NCBI GenBank assembly: GCA_023055505.1
Contig: JALIRH010000018.1
Span: forward strand, 13,741,646 to 13,805,645
Source of the DNA: Callipepla californica brunnescens
Taxonomy: Eukaryota > Chordata > Aves > Galliformes > Odontophoridae
Reading direction: 5' to 3'
Length of the DNA: 64,000 bases
Shown: piece after piece, positions 9,201 through 22,382 of the stretch
Layout of the letters: each line of letters starts with the position of its first letter
How positions within the stretch are numbered: the stretch's first letter is position 1
The notes under the pieces: generated by a model
The model's input: only the letters and a program-made list of their open reading frames with translations
The model's database searches: none
What the model was told of the DNA's origin: nothing
Program-made: the position numbers and the translations under genes

Positions 9201-12200
9201 AGCCCAGAGCCTCCCATCCGTCAGGCTCCTGCCCTGCCCCACGGGGAAGGCCATCTCAGCCCCTCCTGCTCACCCAAGCCGGGTCCCCAGGCCACGGTGG
9301 AGCCATGGTGCTGTGGCTGAGGCAGCCCTGCTGACACAGCATTGCTCTTGCTTTGCAGCTCTACCCTGGACATCTGGAGGTTGATGCTCCACCTGCCACA
9401 TCCTGCGCTAATCGTGGAAGAACTGTACAGTGTTCTCCAGGACCAACAGCTGTGTGAGATCTTTAACATCAGCACAGCGGAGCTGGGCCTCCTTCATCTA
9501 CCTGTGAGTTACCAGACAAGGCACCGTGCTCTCTTTCAGGGCTCTCTTGCCCCAGCTCCCTGCCTTCCCTGCCTTGCCCACCCCACCCAGACTGGAAATC
9601 GGGGCTTGGGCAGAGGCAGTCAGGACTATGGCAGGACCAGGGATGAAGCCGTGGCTCTGCACAGGCTGAGCAGGCTGCAGGGTCGGGGAGGGGAAGTGCC
9701 CGTGGCCACCCAAGTCTGGTGCCATTTTTGTGTTAGATTCTGCCGGCCGCATGCTCCCAAAGCTGTGGCTGGTCAGAGGGCAGGAGAAGCAGGCCTGTGT
9801 AGTGCGAGGCATGGGGCACAGGGGGACCATCACGCTTTCCAAGGACACTGCTGCCCAGCTCCTGCCCTGAGCTGCCAGAGGAGCCAGGAGCTGCAGGTTG
9901 CACGGAGTCCTGCTGCCTCTGTCCGGCTCTCACCGCTGCCTTTGTTTCAGGTGATGCCCCCCACCGAGGGAACCCTCAAAGATTTATGTAAGCCTGCAGC
10001 CCTCCAGAATATTCTGAAGACGGAAAGCCTGCCAATACTCTGGCTGGGGCTCAGAGGCCTTCTCCTGCTGTCGGAGAGACGTGAGACGGTGAGCAGGACC
10101 TAGTCAAATGAAGCCCTGTTGGCAGCCTGGTGCTGGGGTGGTGGGCATCCTTGTGCCGTGGCCTTGCCTGAGACTCAGGAGTTGGGCTGAAGGATGGGGC
10201 CAGGGTGGGCAGAGCCCTCTTGATGAAGAGAAAATTGCGTGTTTTGGACAGGCAAGAGAAATACGGGCCCTGCTGCCAACTATCATGGAGACCACGAGTA
10301 CTGGCAACACAGACATCATTCTGGAGGCGCTGCGCATCTTCAAAAACGTGATGAGACACATGGGGATGAGAGAGGCCAGTTCCAGTGCTGTGACGGTGGC
10401 TGAGAAGATGCTGCCTCTTTTTAATCATGTAAGTCCGCTGTGGGAGGCCAAGCTCTGTGCACACTGCACAACGGGAGGGCCCTATCCTTTCTCTCTGGGC
10501 TCCTTTGGGCTCTTGTGGGATGTCTTCAGAGCCACGCAGCCCAGCCGGCCTCGTCCCTGGCAGCTTTGTCGCTGTCAGTGACGTGAGGCCCCTGTGTGGT
10601 GGCCCAGACTGAGGCCTGCGCAGAGCATCTTCTGCCAAGGCTTGCTCTCAAACCCACGAGCACTCCCTTTACTTCCAGCACCAGGCGCTGTCTCCGGCTG
10701 TTGTAGCAGGGAGCTGGAGGCTGAGCGGGCAGCTTGTGCCCCAGAGGCACTGCTGAGGGCCAGGCCTGTCTCCTCCTTGGCCTGGAGCCTGGGGAGCTCT
10801 GCTTGGCCGTGGTGGGGCGGCTGCGGGAGCACTGGGAGGCACAGGCACCCCGTGCTGGAAACCTGTTGCACTGCTTTGCACCACCGCACAGTGTCCTTGT
10901 GCAGAATGGGACCGATGCATCTCCCTCCACATCAGCCATGCCTTTGCTCATGCTCACCATGGGCAGCGAGAGTGCGGCGCTGAGGTCCTCCCATCCTTCT
11001 CCCTCAGGTGTCAAGTGAAGTGCGAGAGAGTTCCATCCGCCTCTTCCGAGATCTGATGGAGGCTGTGGTGTGGTGGCAGAAGGGAAGCATGAAGAAGAAC
11101 GTGCGTGGGGGCCTGCTTCCTCTGCTGCTTCGGATGAGTGACGAGATCCCGAGTGTTGCACAGGTATGCATTTCAGACCTGATCAGGATGCAGGCAAGCG
11201 TGTGCCGAGCTCAGGGGTGGACTGGGAATGGAGGGCAAGGTCGGCAAGCATTCAGACTCTTGGGATGCGTGCCTGTGGTGCCAACTCCCAGCGTCTGTTC
11301 TCTGTAGGCCGCTGGGGAAACCCTAGTCACTTGTGGAAAGTTCCTGAGGTGGAAGAGGCTGAAGCGCGCGGCCCAGGAACAGAACACACTGAGTATCAGG
11401 GATTGCTTGGTAAGGACAACCCCAGAGCCACAGCCCCCCTGCTTGTGGGAAGGGGATGCTGGCAGGAGGGGTGGGTGACCCCAGCAGCTGAGGAGGGTCT
11501 GCAAGCCCCATGCCTTTGTGCTCTTCTCCAGCTGTGCGAAAACCAGAAGAGAGCGGTAGGATACCTGCGGCAGAGCCTGCCTCACCTGAAGGATCCTCAG
11601 GCCTCTGTGCGATTTCAGGCTGTCAGATTCATCTGTGAGTGCAGCCCCTGAGTCCCCTCTTCGGGCCCTGCCCTGGCAGCAAGGTGCAGCCCTGCACCCC
11701 CCAGGCACACCCTGCCCGTGCTGGTAGCCCCGATGGGCGCCTTGATCAGGTCCCCCCTCAGGCATCGTACCTGCCTGGGGCACAGCAGGGGAAGCAGCTG
11801 GGCTGGCCGGGCTGCAGCCTGTGCTGCTGGGAGCGTGCTGGGGAATGGGGGTCTGACGGGAGCTCTCTACCTAGGGCTTGCTGTGCGCCGCTCCAGAGTT
11901 GATAGTGAGGAACTGTGCGATGAATTCCAAAGTGGTGAGTGATGGCGTGCTGGGACCGGGGGCAGGGGGCAGAGCCTGGGCAGTGTGCAGCCAGGCCTTG
12001 TCAGGCTGCAAGGAAATGATACACGGGCAGGAGGACATTCCTGGGGCAGCTGGGGCGACCTTGAGCAACGGCTTCAGCTGATCCCTCGGTCACTCTCAAT
12101 CCGCCTGTCCAGGAAAAGCAGTGTGGGGCTGGCATAGCCCGGAGGGGATGGTGGCAGGTCTCTGCAGGTCAGTGGGTTTCACCTCTGCTCTGCTTCCCTC

Positions 12201-12339
12201 TGTTGCAGCCCTTCAGCCTTCGGAAGGTGATGACCATCTGGGAGTTCGCTCTCTGGCAACCGCGACAATCCTGATGATGAAACCTAAAAAGCCTCCAGCG
12301 ATAAAAAAGGAATGGAGCCTGGAGGAAATTATCATCTAG
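6211..12339 (+). CDS. Maestro heat-like repeat (MROH) family protein, copy 1
   Basis: Seventeen coding exons: 6211-6328, 6522-6607, 6812-6937, 7211-7290, 7547-7658, 7972-8061, 8200-8304, 8523-8675, 8869-9020, 9359-9503, 9951-10088, 10252-10428, 11008-11163, 11308-11409, 11532-11634, 11875-11934 and 12209-12339. All introns are GT-AG and phases match throughout (2,034 nt, 677 residues). Residues 1-39 are acidic, Ser/Pro-rich and probably disordered. From about residue 40 the protein is alpha-helical HEAT/ARM-like repeat, and the last 180 residues match the Maestro-type C-terminal domain (LFRDLMEAVVWW; SVRFQAVRF). I see no signal peptide or clear membrane segment, so a cytosolic scaffold-like protein is likely. 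The start is uncertain: in-frame ATGs at 5866, 5968 (strong context) and 6163 would lengthen it. I chose 6211 because a good splice acceptor (ctcatcctgcag) ends just before it and its context is favourable. Intron 6 may be retained. The family call is firm; the exact paralogue is not. Confidence 0.85.
8711..8735 (+). repeat. (CTGCC)5 microsatellite in MROH intron 8
   Basis: Five perfect CTGCC units form part of intron 8, between exons 8 and 9. The same five-unit array is found at 18620, 28530, 38440, 48349 and 58258, with no length change in any copy. Confidence 0.85.
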
Positions 12340-12472
12340 AACCGTGAAACCACGTGCACTGGAAGCGGGGGTTGGGGGAGCGTGTGTGGGGGAAGGGTAC
12401 GGAGACAATGGATGTTAAAAAAAAAAGAAAGAAATAATAATTAAAAAAAATTATAAAAAAAAAAGAAAAGAA
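12340..12472 (+). promoter_or_regulatory. MROH 3' flank with ATTAAA (copy 1)
   Basis: Same G-rich and A-rich arrangement as after copy 0, with ATTAAA at 12440-12445 and no AATAAA. Confidence 0.5.
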
Positions 12473-13644
12473 TTTGTGGAGGAACCGTAACTTCTTTACT
12501 AAATCTAACAAAACCGAGGAATCGAGGGAAACAAATGTTTCCAAATCAAATCTTAGATCTTACCTTAGAAAAACTGCAGGAGAAGCACACATACTGTCAC
12601 TCTGCGGCAGCCCAGAGAGCGCACCGAGAGAGAGAGGCTGGAGTCCGGTCCTGAGCTCCACCCCTCTTCCACTCCCCGCCACAGCATTGACTCTTGAACT
12701 CCCAGCTCGACGTTCTGAAGTGCCATACCGGCATCAAAGCACAACAACCTTGGATCGAAGGGCAAAGTTTGATCATCACCAGACCTAAATAGCATGACCA
12801 GGTTGCTAGCAAGAACTTCGAGAACAAGAGAATTCCCAAGAGCAGACTTTGAAAACAACGTCTTCCTAAAGCATGGTGATCTGTCATCAGAACCACTACT
12901 TTCCTCTCCCCTTTGTGCTGCCATGAAGGGACGGGAACCCAGCTTGATGCAAGCTAATGTTCGTTTTTTGAGCAACAACTTCAATCTTTTATACACAGAA
13001 AGGCAACGCGTGTTCAGATCTGATTGGGCGAAGGTTGCATTCCTTAAGGTTAAACATCATCACAATACAAGGCACTCCTGGTCCTCTAAATGAGCAGTTC
13101 CCTATCACCTTCTGTTACAGTGTCCTGTTTCTTTTCACTCCTCAAACACGGTTATCTTGACCTTGTCAGCTTACCTTTACACAGCCTCCATCCAAGGCTT
13201 GTGGTCAAATTCCTGCTTAGCTAGCAGTTCTGTCCGGCTCGCACTCTTGCCATTGCCCACATCTCCCCCTTTCTGTTGCGCTATGAATATTTTCTTTGTA
13301 GCGCTGTCAATCATGTTTTGCACACATTGGAAAATACAAGGAAGTAACAGCAAAAGCGTTACAATGGTCATCACAATATAGCACATCATTTTTGAGGTGC
13401 TGCGAAGCCATCCGTTGAGACCCCATCCCAAGAACAAGTTGTCCAACCAGTGCCAATCCCTTTGTTCCTGCAACCTGGATGAGCGGTGCTGTTGAGGGGG
13501 ATGTTTGGATCTGGAAGACAGGATGTCTCAGGAGCAAAGGCAAGCAAACTATGCATTCAGTGCAACACAGAGGATTAGAGTTTTAGTCAGCATACACTCA
13601 CACACACAGACATCTATTTTAGCTAAGTGTAAGCCATACGTCGA
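12473..13644 (-). mobile_element. ERV remnant (unit 2)
   Basis: Copy of the unit 1 remnant with its envelope tail at 13473-13177 and LTR-like block below about 13119. No private change noticed. Confidence 0.6.
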
Positions 13645-13648
13645 GCCG

Positions 13649-15661
13649 TAAGTCGAGCTGGAGGGGAAGAAGGCCAGTGTGGATGAACTGGGAACTTCTG
13701 TTGAGACTCTGGGAGAAAAAGAGAGTCTATGTCCTCTGGAAGACGGGACAGGCTACTTGGGGAGACTACAGAGAACTTGCCAAGATTTGCAGGCAGGAAG
13801 TTAGAATTGCAAGAGCCCAGCTTGAACTTAGACTGGGTACTGCAGTAAAGGAGAGCAAAAAATCCTCGTACAGATATACTAAGAGTAAAAGAAGAACTAA
13901 GGAGAATTTCCTTACTTTACTTGATGCAGCCGGGAATGTAACCACGGAGGATAAGGAAAAGGCTGCGGTTCTCAATGCCTTCTTCACATCTGTCTTTAAC
14001 AGATCAGTTATCAACTGGGAACTTTTTGCCCTGACCTGAAAGTTTGGGACAAAGGGCATCATACACCCCCTGTGATCCCAGCAGAGACAGTCAGAGACCT
14101 GCTCCTCCATCTCAACTGCCACAAGTCCATGGGACCAGATGGGATCCACCCAAGGGTGCTGAGGGAGCTGGCAGAGGTGATTGCCAAGCCGCTTTCTGCC
14201 CTCTATCAGCATTCCTGGTCATCTGGAGAGGTCCCACAAGATTGGAAGCTTGCCGACGTGACTCCCATCTACAAGAAAGGCCGTAAGGAAGATCCGGGGA
14301 ACTACAGGCCTGTCAGCCTGACCTCGGTATCAGGGAAAGTTATGGAGCGGTTGATCTTGAGGGAGATCACACGGCACATGCATGGCAACCAGGGGATCAG
14401 ACCTAGCCAGCACGGGTTCACAAAGAGCAGGTCGTGCTTGTCCAACCTCATCTCCTTCTACGACTGGTTGACCAGGCTGGTAGATGAGGGAAAGGCTGTT
14501 GATGCAGTCTACCTGGACTTCAGCAAAGCCTTTGGCATGGTCTCCCACAGTATTCTCCTGGGGAAACTGGCAGCCCGTGGTGTGGACAGGCTCACTCTTC
14601 TTTGGGTTGAGAATTGGCTCGATGGCCGTGCCCAGCGGGTAGTGGTTAATGGAGTTAAGTCCAGCTGGCGTCCCATTTTACGAGTAGTGTCCCCCAAGGG
14701 TCGGTATTGGGGCTCATCTTGTTTAATATCTTTATTGATGACCTAGACGAGGGGATTGAGTGTACCCTCAGTAAGTTTGCGGATGACACCAAGTTGGGAG
14801 GATGTGTCGATCTGCCTGAGGGCAGGGAGGCCCTTCAGCGGGATCTGGATAGGCTCAACAGCTGGGCTGAGGTCAATGGGATGAGGTTTAATAAGGCCGA
14901 GTGCCGGGTCCTGCACTTTGGCCACGGTAACCCCATGCAATGCTATAGGCTTGGGGCAGAATGGCTTGAAGACTGTATGGAGGAAAAGGACCTGTGGGGT
15001 GCTGGTTGATGCTCGGCTCAACATGAGCCGGCAGTGTGCCCAGGTGGCCAAGAAGGCCAATGGCATCCTGGCCTGTATTAGGAATAGTGTGGCCAGCAGG
15101 AGCAGGGAGGTGATCATCCCCCTGTACTCAGCTCTGGTGCGGCCGCACCTCGAGTACTGTGTTCAGTTTTGGGCCCCTTACTACAAGAAAGACATCGAGG
15201 CCCTGGAGCGTGTTCAGAGAAGGGTAACAAAACTGGTGAGGGGTCTGGAGCACAAGTCTTACGAGGAGCAGCTGAGGGAGCTGGGATTGTTTAGTCTGGA
15301 GAAAAGGAGGCTCAGAGAAGACCTCATTGCACTCTACCACTTCCTGAAGGGGAAGCTATGGTGAGGAGGGTGTCGGCCTCTTCTCCCAGAAAACTAAAGA
15401 CAGGACAAGAGGGAATGGCCACAAGTTGAGCCGGGGAAGATTTAGATTAGATTTGAGGAAAAATTTTTTCTCTGAGAGAGTGGTCAGGCACTGGAATGGC
15501 CTGCCTAGGGAGGTGGTTGAGGCACCGTCCCTAGCGCTGTTCAAGAAGTGTTTAGATGAGGTGCTAAGGGATTTGATTTAGTAGCTTGGTGGGTAGGGAT
15601 GGTGGTGGGTGGATGGTTGGACTAGATGACCTTGTAGGTCCTTTCTAATGTATCTAATGTT
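13649..15661 (+). mobile_element. CR1 LINE fragment (unit 2)
   Basis: Same truncation and frameshifts as unit 1. It differs by T at 15328 (also in units 3 and 6) and a private T at 15549. Confidence 0.88.
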
Positions 15662-16119
15662 TATTTTCTAACAGATGACCCTTTGGCTGAAGTGGCATAA
15701 AAGGACAAATGTGCACTTGACTGTGTGGTAGCAGTCCAAGGAAATCATCTGTACAAGCCTTGTTGAATCAGCTTATGTTTCTAAACAGGCCACGTGTCCC
15801 TTCCACTGACAGGATTTATCTCAAGCAAACTGAGGGCAGTACTCCGCTGGAGGAGTTTCTCCTGAGCCATTTGAAGATGGAACCCAGAACCAACCCCGCC
15901 CGGGCCGGGCAGCGTGTCATAGCGGGGCCCACTGTCACTCATCCCAAGACACCCATTGATAGCTGGTGCCGACACGGAGACCACTCAGTGTCCGGCAGGA
16001 CAGCGAAGGGACAGGGCAGGAGTGTGCGGGTCTGGCGACGAGCCCCCGAGCGCAGCCCACCCACGTCATTTATGTCTAGCCCCGGCAGCTCAGCGGCTGC
16101 CCCCTCCTCATCCTGCAGG
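15662..16119 (+). promoter_or_regulatory. MROH 5' flank (copy 2)
   Basis: Same layout: TATA-like box at 15696-15704, alternative ATG in strong context at 15877. No variant noticed. Confidence 0.4.
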
Positions 16120-19100
16120 ATGGAGGAGGAAGCCTCAAGCCGCCCCAGTGTGGCCTGGGAGGAGAGTGGGTCTTCCCGGAGCAGAACGCCTCCACCGGAG
16201 CCCAGTGAGGAGACCAAGGTGCAGGTGCTGAGTGACGGTGAGTCAGGGTCCCCAGCATGGCGGGCAGGGCTGGGGCAGCCAGTGCCCCCTGCTCGACACC
16301 AGGGCCCCTTGTCCTCACAGCCACGGGCACACTGTGCCAGGGCACACGGCTGGACAGGGCAGAGCTCCTTCCTCTGCTCGCGCCTGCCTTCGGCCCCTCT
16401 ACAGCGCTGCTCACTCTCCTCCCTGCTTAGATGCTGACTGGCTGCCCGTGTACAAAGAGGAAAAGGAGGCTGTCGATTGCATCAAGGCCTACACTTCTCA
16501 CGTACACAGGAAAAAGGTAACTGCACGAGTCTCCAGCTCCACTGTGCCGGCATCTCCGGATTGTCCCTCCGGCTCTGCCGTCAGGCTGCAGGAGGGCTGC
16601 TGGCTGTGCAGAGCTGCTGCCCTCCAGGCATCCCGCACTGCTTCGCACCCCAGAACGCTTGGTCTCCCTGGCCGTGGCTTTCCCCACTCACACTCCTTCG
16701 TATCTCTGCGTGCCCGCCAGGATCTGGCTCAGAAGATTCAGTTCCTGAACAGCATCCTCACACTCTGCTACACTGCTGCCATTATGAGCTTGATGAAGGG
16801 CCTGGATGTCTTCTGCTCCACACACAGTCTGGCAGAGCATATCGAGGTGAGGGGACGTGGCCCCTGTGTTGTGTATCTCTACCCTGGGAGGACAGGGCTG
16901 GGGCAGGGGGAGGCAGGGAAATCATGCACAGGCACCGAGGTTCCCCAGGCGGGACTCCCAGGTGTTGCTGAGTGCTCAGCAGTGGGGGTGTACGACAGCA
17001 TCTGTGTGCCAGTGCTGGTTAAGGGGCACTGGAGCTTCTCAGGCCCTGCCAGCCAGTGCTAGGCGCGCTGGTGCTGGGCGCTGGTGGCTGCCAGGTGCCA
17101 TCCCAGTTGTGCTTTGCAGGTTATACTGCTCGAGGAGCCCACAGAGCGGCTGAGCACGTATCTGAGATTCCTGAGCATGAATGCCATTGCTGCCTTGAGG
17201 TAAGCTGCCCAGCCCCCGGTTTGGCCAGCATATCCCCAGGCCGTGATCCCGGTGGCCCTGACCCTAGCAGGGAGGCATCCCACATTTCAGATCCGATGGC
17301 CTCAGCTCTCCCCTACTCCAGCCCCATGGAGGAGAAGGCACCTCCTGGCAGGGCTACCCACCTCTCCCAGGGAGTCCTGCCCAGGGGAGGACTTCTTCTA
17401 CCCCAGCCTCAGCATCGAGGCACCGCTCCTAGCATCGAGGTCTCTCTATTTGCAGCAAAATGAAGGCCATTACCAAGGATGAAATATCACGTCTCCTACG
17501 CACGTGCTTTGAAGTCGTCTTCTACCTTCCTCCGGAAGAGGAATTGAGCGTTTTCCTCTACGACCATGTACGTAGTGGGTGAACTACTGCAGACCTTAGG
17601 TCTCCGGGCTGCCCCCTTGGATTACTTGTGTCCAGAGATTAACAAGGATCCTAGTGGGGCAGGATTCGCTTCCCTTCACCCCTACTCTTGCCGTGGGCCA
17701 GGCAACCCCCCGTGCTTGCAGCCTGCTCTGCACACTGCAGCTCTGCAGCCCTGGGCCCTCCCCCAGACTGTGCATAGATCTGCAGGTGTTTTTCCTCTAC
17801 ACTGAGAGCGGTTCGCGGCGGCCCCGTGGGGGTGAGAGGGACCTCTGAGAGACCTCCATTTGCTACTGTCTTCCTTGCAGACCCTGCATGCTATGGACGA
17901 GATGCTGCAGATAGTGGTGGACAACTATCCCACCCCCAGCGTCACTGAGGAGCTGCACGGCATCTTGGAGGTCTGTCTGTTGCAGAGCTCTGTTCCCAGA
18001 GGTCTCTCTGATAGAATTTGTTGTGCCCTCTTCACGGGAACGGCACTGGGAGCAGCTGGAGTGGCCATCAGCAGCTCCCAGGCAAACCAGAAGCTCTTCT
18101 CCTCACAGGTGCTGCTGCCTTTCACCAGCTCCGTGACCAAAGTTGTGCATGACAGGGCAATGGTACGGATGTGGAGGCTGTGTGGTTTCCTGGACAGCAG
18201 TCACTGGGGGAAGGTAAGGAGCCAGGACCTTTCCAGCCAGCCTATCTCCCCCTCCCTGCGTCCCAGAGCAGCCTACAGCTCAGGGGTACCTGAGAGATGA
18301 GCTTGGCTACAGCTGGGAGCCCAAAAGGAGGGTCTTCACCTTTCCTTTTCCTCCAGTCTTGCACCCTAGGCCATGTTGTCTCTCTCAGTTTGACATGTTT
18401 TCACTCCCTTCCTTCTTTTCTTCCTACACAGTCACTTGCAGAAAGACTTCTCCCTTCTCGGAGGACAGATTTCGTCCTTCGGACTCTTGAGACGACCATT
18501 CAAGACAGCAGCACTGAGGACAAGGAGAGATCCAAGATTATACTGGATGCAGTTCTGACAGAGCCTGGCATCTGGCTGATGGATGTAAGCACTATGAGGC
18601 TGTATCAGCGTGCCTTTCCCTGCCCTGCCCTGCCCTGCCCTGCCCTCCACAGCTCGTGGGCGTCCAAAGCCATTTTAAGCCAGGAAAGAGCAGTGGGAAG
18701 GACAGCAGTATCAGTGGCAGCAGGGCAAATGTCTGCAGTACAGCAACAGCAGCAATCTCCCTGTCTCTTCCAACCAGGTTCCACAGATTCTGGGGTTCGT
18801 CCACAGAAACCTGGGAAGCATCAGCACATCGCACCAGCACATCCTCTTCTCGGTGGTTGATGTGCTCATCAACGAGTTTCGCGGGGATGCGCTGATGAGC
18901 GTGTTGACTCAACTTCCACAGAGTGACAGGTACCAGCCCCGACAGCCCCACACATTGATTCCAAGGGAAGAGTAGGGCCTGGGAGATGCTCTGGCTGCCA
19001 GAGCCAAGGAAAGCTGCAGCACATCATCGAGGAGCAGGCCTTCCTTCCCACCGTGCCTTTCAGTGCCGGTGTGCCGCTCAGGGCTGCAGCAGCCAACGCC

Positions 19101-22100
19101 GACCGGGGCAGCCCAGAGCCTCCCATCCGTCAGGCTCCTGCCCTGCCCCACGGGGAAGGCCATCTCAGCCCCTCCTGCTCACCCAAGCCGGGTCCCCAGG
19201 CCACGGTGGAGCCATGGTGCTGTGGCTGAGGCAGCCCTGCTGACACAGCATTGCTCTTGCTTTGCAGCTCTACCCTGGACATCTGGAGGTTGATGCTCCA
19301 CCTGCCACATCCTGCGCTAATCGTGGAAGAACTGTACAGTGTTCTCCAGGACCAACAGCTGTGTGAGATCTTTAACATCAGCACAGCGGAGCTGGGCCTC
19401 CTTCATCTACCTGTGAGTTACCAGACAAGGCACCGTGCTCTCTTTCAGGGCTCTCTTGCCCCAGCTCCCTGCCTTCCCTGCCTTGCCCACCCCACCCAGA
19501 CTGGAAATCGGGGCTTGGGCAGAGGCAGTCAGGACTATGGCAGGACCAGGGATGAAGCCGTGGCTCTGCACAGGCTGAGCAGGCTGCAGGGTCGGGGAGG
19601 GGAAGTGCCCGTGGCCACCCAAGTCTGGTGCCATTTTTGTGTTAGATTCTGCCAGCCGCATGCTCCCAAAGCTGTGGCTGGTCAGAGGGCAGGAGAAGCA
19701 GGCCTGTGTAGTGCGAGGCATGGGGCACAGGGGGACCATCACGCTTTCCAAGGACACTGCTGCCCAGCTCCTGCCCTGAGCTGCCAGAGGAGCCAGGAGC
19801 TGCAGGTTGCACGGAGTCCTGCTGCCTCTGTCCGGCTCTCACCGCTGCCTTTGTTTCAGGTGATGCCCCCCACCGAGGGAACCCTCAAAGATTTATGTAA
19901 GCCTGCAGCCCTCCAGAATATTCTGAAGACGGAAAGCCTGCCAATACTCTGGCTGGGGCTCAGAGGCCTTCTCCTGCTGTCGGAGAGACGTGAGACGGTG
20001 AGCAGGACCTAGTCAAATGAAGCCCTGTTGGCAGCCTGGTGCTGGGGTGGTGGGCATCCTTGTGCCGTGGCCTTGCCTGAGACTCAGGAGTTGGGCTGAA
20101 GGATGGGGCCAGGGTGGGCAGAGCCCTCTTGATGAAGAGAAAATTGCGTGTTTTGGACAGGCAAGAGAAATACGGGCCCTGCTGCCAACTATCATGGAGA
20201 CCACGAGTACTGGCAACACAGACATCATTCTGGAGGCGCTGCGCATCTTCAAAAACGTGATGAGACACATGGGGATGAGAGAGGCCAGTTCCAGTGCTGT
20301 GACGGTGGCTGAGAAGATGCTGCCTCTTTTTAATCATGTAAGTCCGCTGTGGGAGGCCAAGCTCTGTGCACACTGCACAACGGGAGGGCCCTATCCTTTC
20401 TCTCTGGGCTCCTTTGGGCTCTTGTGGGATGTCTTCAGAGCCACGCAGCCCAGCCGGCCTCGTCCCTGGCAGCTTTGTCGCTGTCAGTGACGTGAGGCCC
20501 CTGTGTGGTGGCCCAGACTGAGGCCTGCGCAGAGCATCTTCTGCCAAGGCTTGCTCTCAAACCCACGAGCACTCCCTTTACTTCCAGCACCAGGCGCTGT
20601 CTCCGGCTGTTGTAGCAGGGAGCTGGAGGCTGAGCGGGCAGCTTGTGCCCCAGAGGCACTGCTGAGGGCCAGGCCTGTCTCCTCCTTGGCCTGGAGCCTG
20701 GGGAGCTCTGCTTGGCCGTGGTGGGGCGGCTGCGGGAGCACTGGGAGGCACAGGCACCCCGTGCTGGAAACCTGTTGCACTGCTTTGCACCACCGCACAG
20801 TGTCCTTGTGCAGAATGGGACCGATGCATCTCCCTCCACATCAGCCATGCCTTTGCTCATGCTCACCATGGGCAGCGAGAGTGCGGCGCTGAGGTCCTCC
20901 CATCCTTCTCCCTCAGGTGTCAAGTGAAGTGCGAGAGAGTTCCATCCGCCTCTTCCGAGATCTGATGGAGGCTGTGGTGTGGTGGCAGAAGGGAAGCATG
21001 AAGAAGAACGTGCGTGGGGGCCTGCTTCCTCTGCTGCTTCGGATGAGTGACGAGATCCCGAGTGTTGCACAGGTATGCATTTCAGACCTGATCAGGATGC
21101 AGGCAAGCGTGTGCCGAGCTCAGGGGTGGACTGGGAATGGAGGGCAAGGTCGGCAAGCATTCAGACTCTTGGGATGCGTGCCTGTGGTGCCAACTCCCAG
21201 CGTCTGTTCTCTGTAGGCCGCTGGGGAAACCCTAGTCACTTGTGGAAAGTTCCTGAGGTGGAAGAGGCTGAAGCGCGCGGCCCAGGAACAGAACACACTG
21301 AGTATCAGGGATTGCTTGGTAAGGACAACCCCAGAGCCACAGCCCCCCTGCTTGTGGGAAGGGGATGCTGGCAGGAGGGGTGGGTGACCCCAGCAGCTGA
21401 GGAGGGTCTGCAAGCCCCATGCCTTTGTGCTCTTCTCCAGCTGTGCGAAAACCAGAAGAGAGCGGTAGGATACCTGCGGCAGAGCCTGCCTCACCTGAAG
21501 GATCCTCAGGCCTCTGTGCGATTTCAGGCTGTCAGATTCATCTGTGAGTGCAGCCCCTGAGTCCCCTCTTCGGGCCCTGCCCTGGCAGCAAGGTGCAGCC
21601 CTGCACCCCCCAGGCACACCCTGCCCGTGCTGGTAGCCCCGATGGGCGCCTTGATCAGGTCCCCCCTCAGGCATCGTACCTGCCTGGGGCACAGCAGGGG
21701 AAGCAGCTGGGCTGGCCGGGCTGCAGCCTGTGCTGCTGGGAGCGTGCTGGGGAATGGGGGTCTGACGGGAGCTCTCTACCTAGGGCTTGCTGTGCGCCGC
21801 TCCAGAGTTGATAGTGAGGAACTGTGCGATGAATTCCAAAGTGGTGAGTGATGGCGTGCTGGGACCGGGGGCAGGGGGCAGAGCCTGGGCAGTGTGCAGC
21901 CAGGCCTTGTCAGGCTGCAAGGAAATGATACACGGGCAGGAGGACATTCCTGGGGCAGCTGGGGCGACCTTGAGCAACGGCTTCAGCTGATCCCTCGGTC
22001 ACTCTCAATCCGCCTGTCCAGGAAAAGCAGTGTGGGGCTGGCATAGCCCGGAGGGGATGGTGGCAGGTCTCTGCAGGTCAGTGGGTTTCACCTCTGCTCT

Positions 22101-22248
22101 GCTTCCCTCTGTTGCAGCCCTTCAGCCTTCGGAAGGTGATGACCATCTGGGAGTTCGCTCTCTGGCAACCGCGACAATCCTGATGATGAAACCTAAAAAG
22201 CCTCCAGCGATAAAAAAGGAATGGAGCCTGGAGGAAATTATCATCTAG
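16120..22248 (+). CDS. MROH-family HEAT-repeat protein, copy 2
   Basis: Same 17-exon structure as copy 1, shifted by 9,909 bp: first coding exon 16120-16237, last coding exon 22118-22248. No coding difference from copy 1 was seen, so the predicted protein looks identical (677 residues). The only private change noticed is A at 19654 in intron 10. Copy 1 ends 3.8 kb upstream, with the ERV remnant and CR1 between them. Its 3' flank is the first of two carrying a canonical AATAAA. Confidence 0.84.
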
Positions 22249-22382
22249 AACCGTGAAACCACGTGCACTGGAAGCGGGGGTTGGGGGAGCGTGTGTGGGG
22301 GAAGGGTACGGAGACAATGGATGTTAAAAAAAAAAAGAAAGAAATAATAATTAAAAAAAATAATAAAAAAAAAAGAAAAGAA
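22249..22382 (+). promoter_or_regulatory. MROH 3' flank with ATTAAA and AATAAA (copy 2)
   Basis: The A-tract is one base longer and a T-to-A change turns ttataaa into taataaa. This adds a canonical AATAAA at 22362-22367, about 12 bases after the ATTAAA at 22350-22355. Confidence 0.55.

Larger units (their letters stand above)
1..9909 (+). repeat. Array unit 1 (9,909 bp)
   Basis: The unit boundary is arbitrary, set at the window edge, which falls in intron 10 of the gene. Private variants seen here are T at 2606 (C elsewhere) and A at 7953 (G elsewhere). It carries A at 5419, G at 6736, G at 7417 and the short A-tract form of the 3' flank. Confidence 0.95.
9910..19818 (+). repeat. Array unit 2 (9,909 bp)
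   Basis: Same layout as unit 1. Private variants are T at 15549 within the CR1 and A at 19654 within intron 10 of gene copy 2. At the shared variable sites it carries T (15328), G (16645) and A (17326), with the short A-tract. Confidence 0.95.
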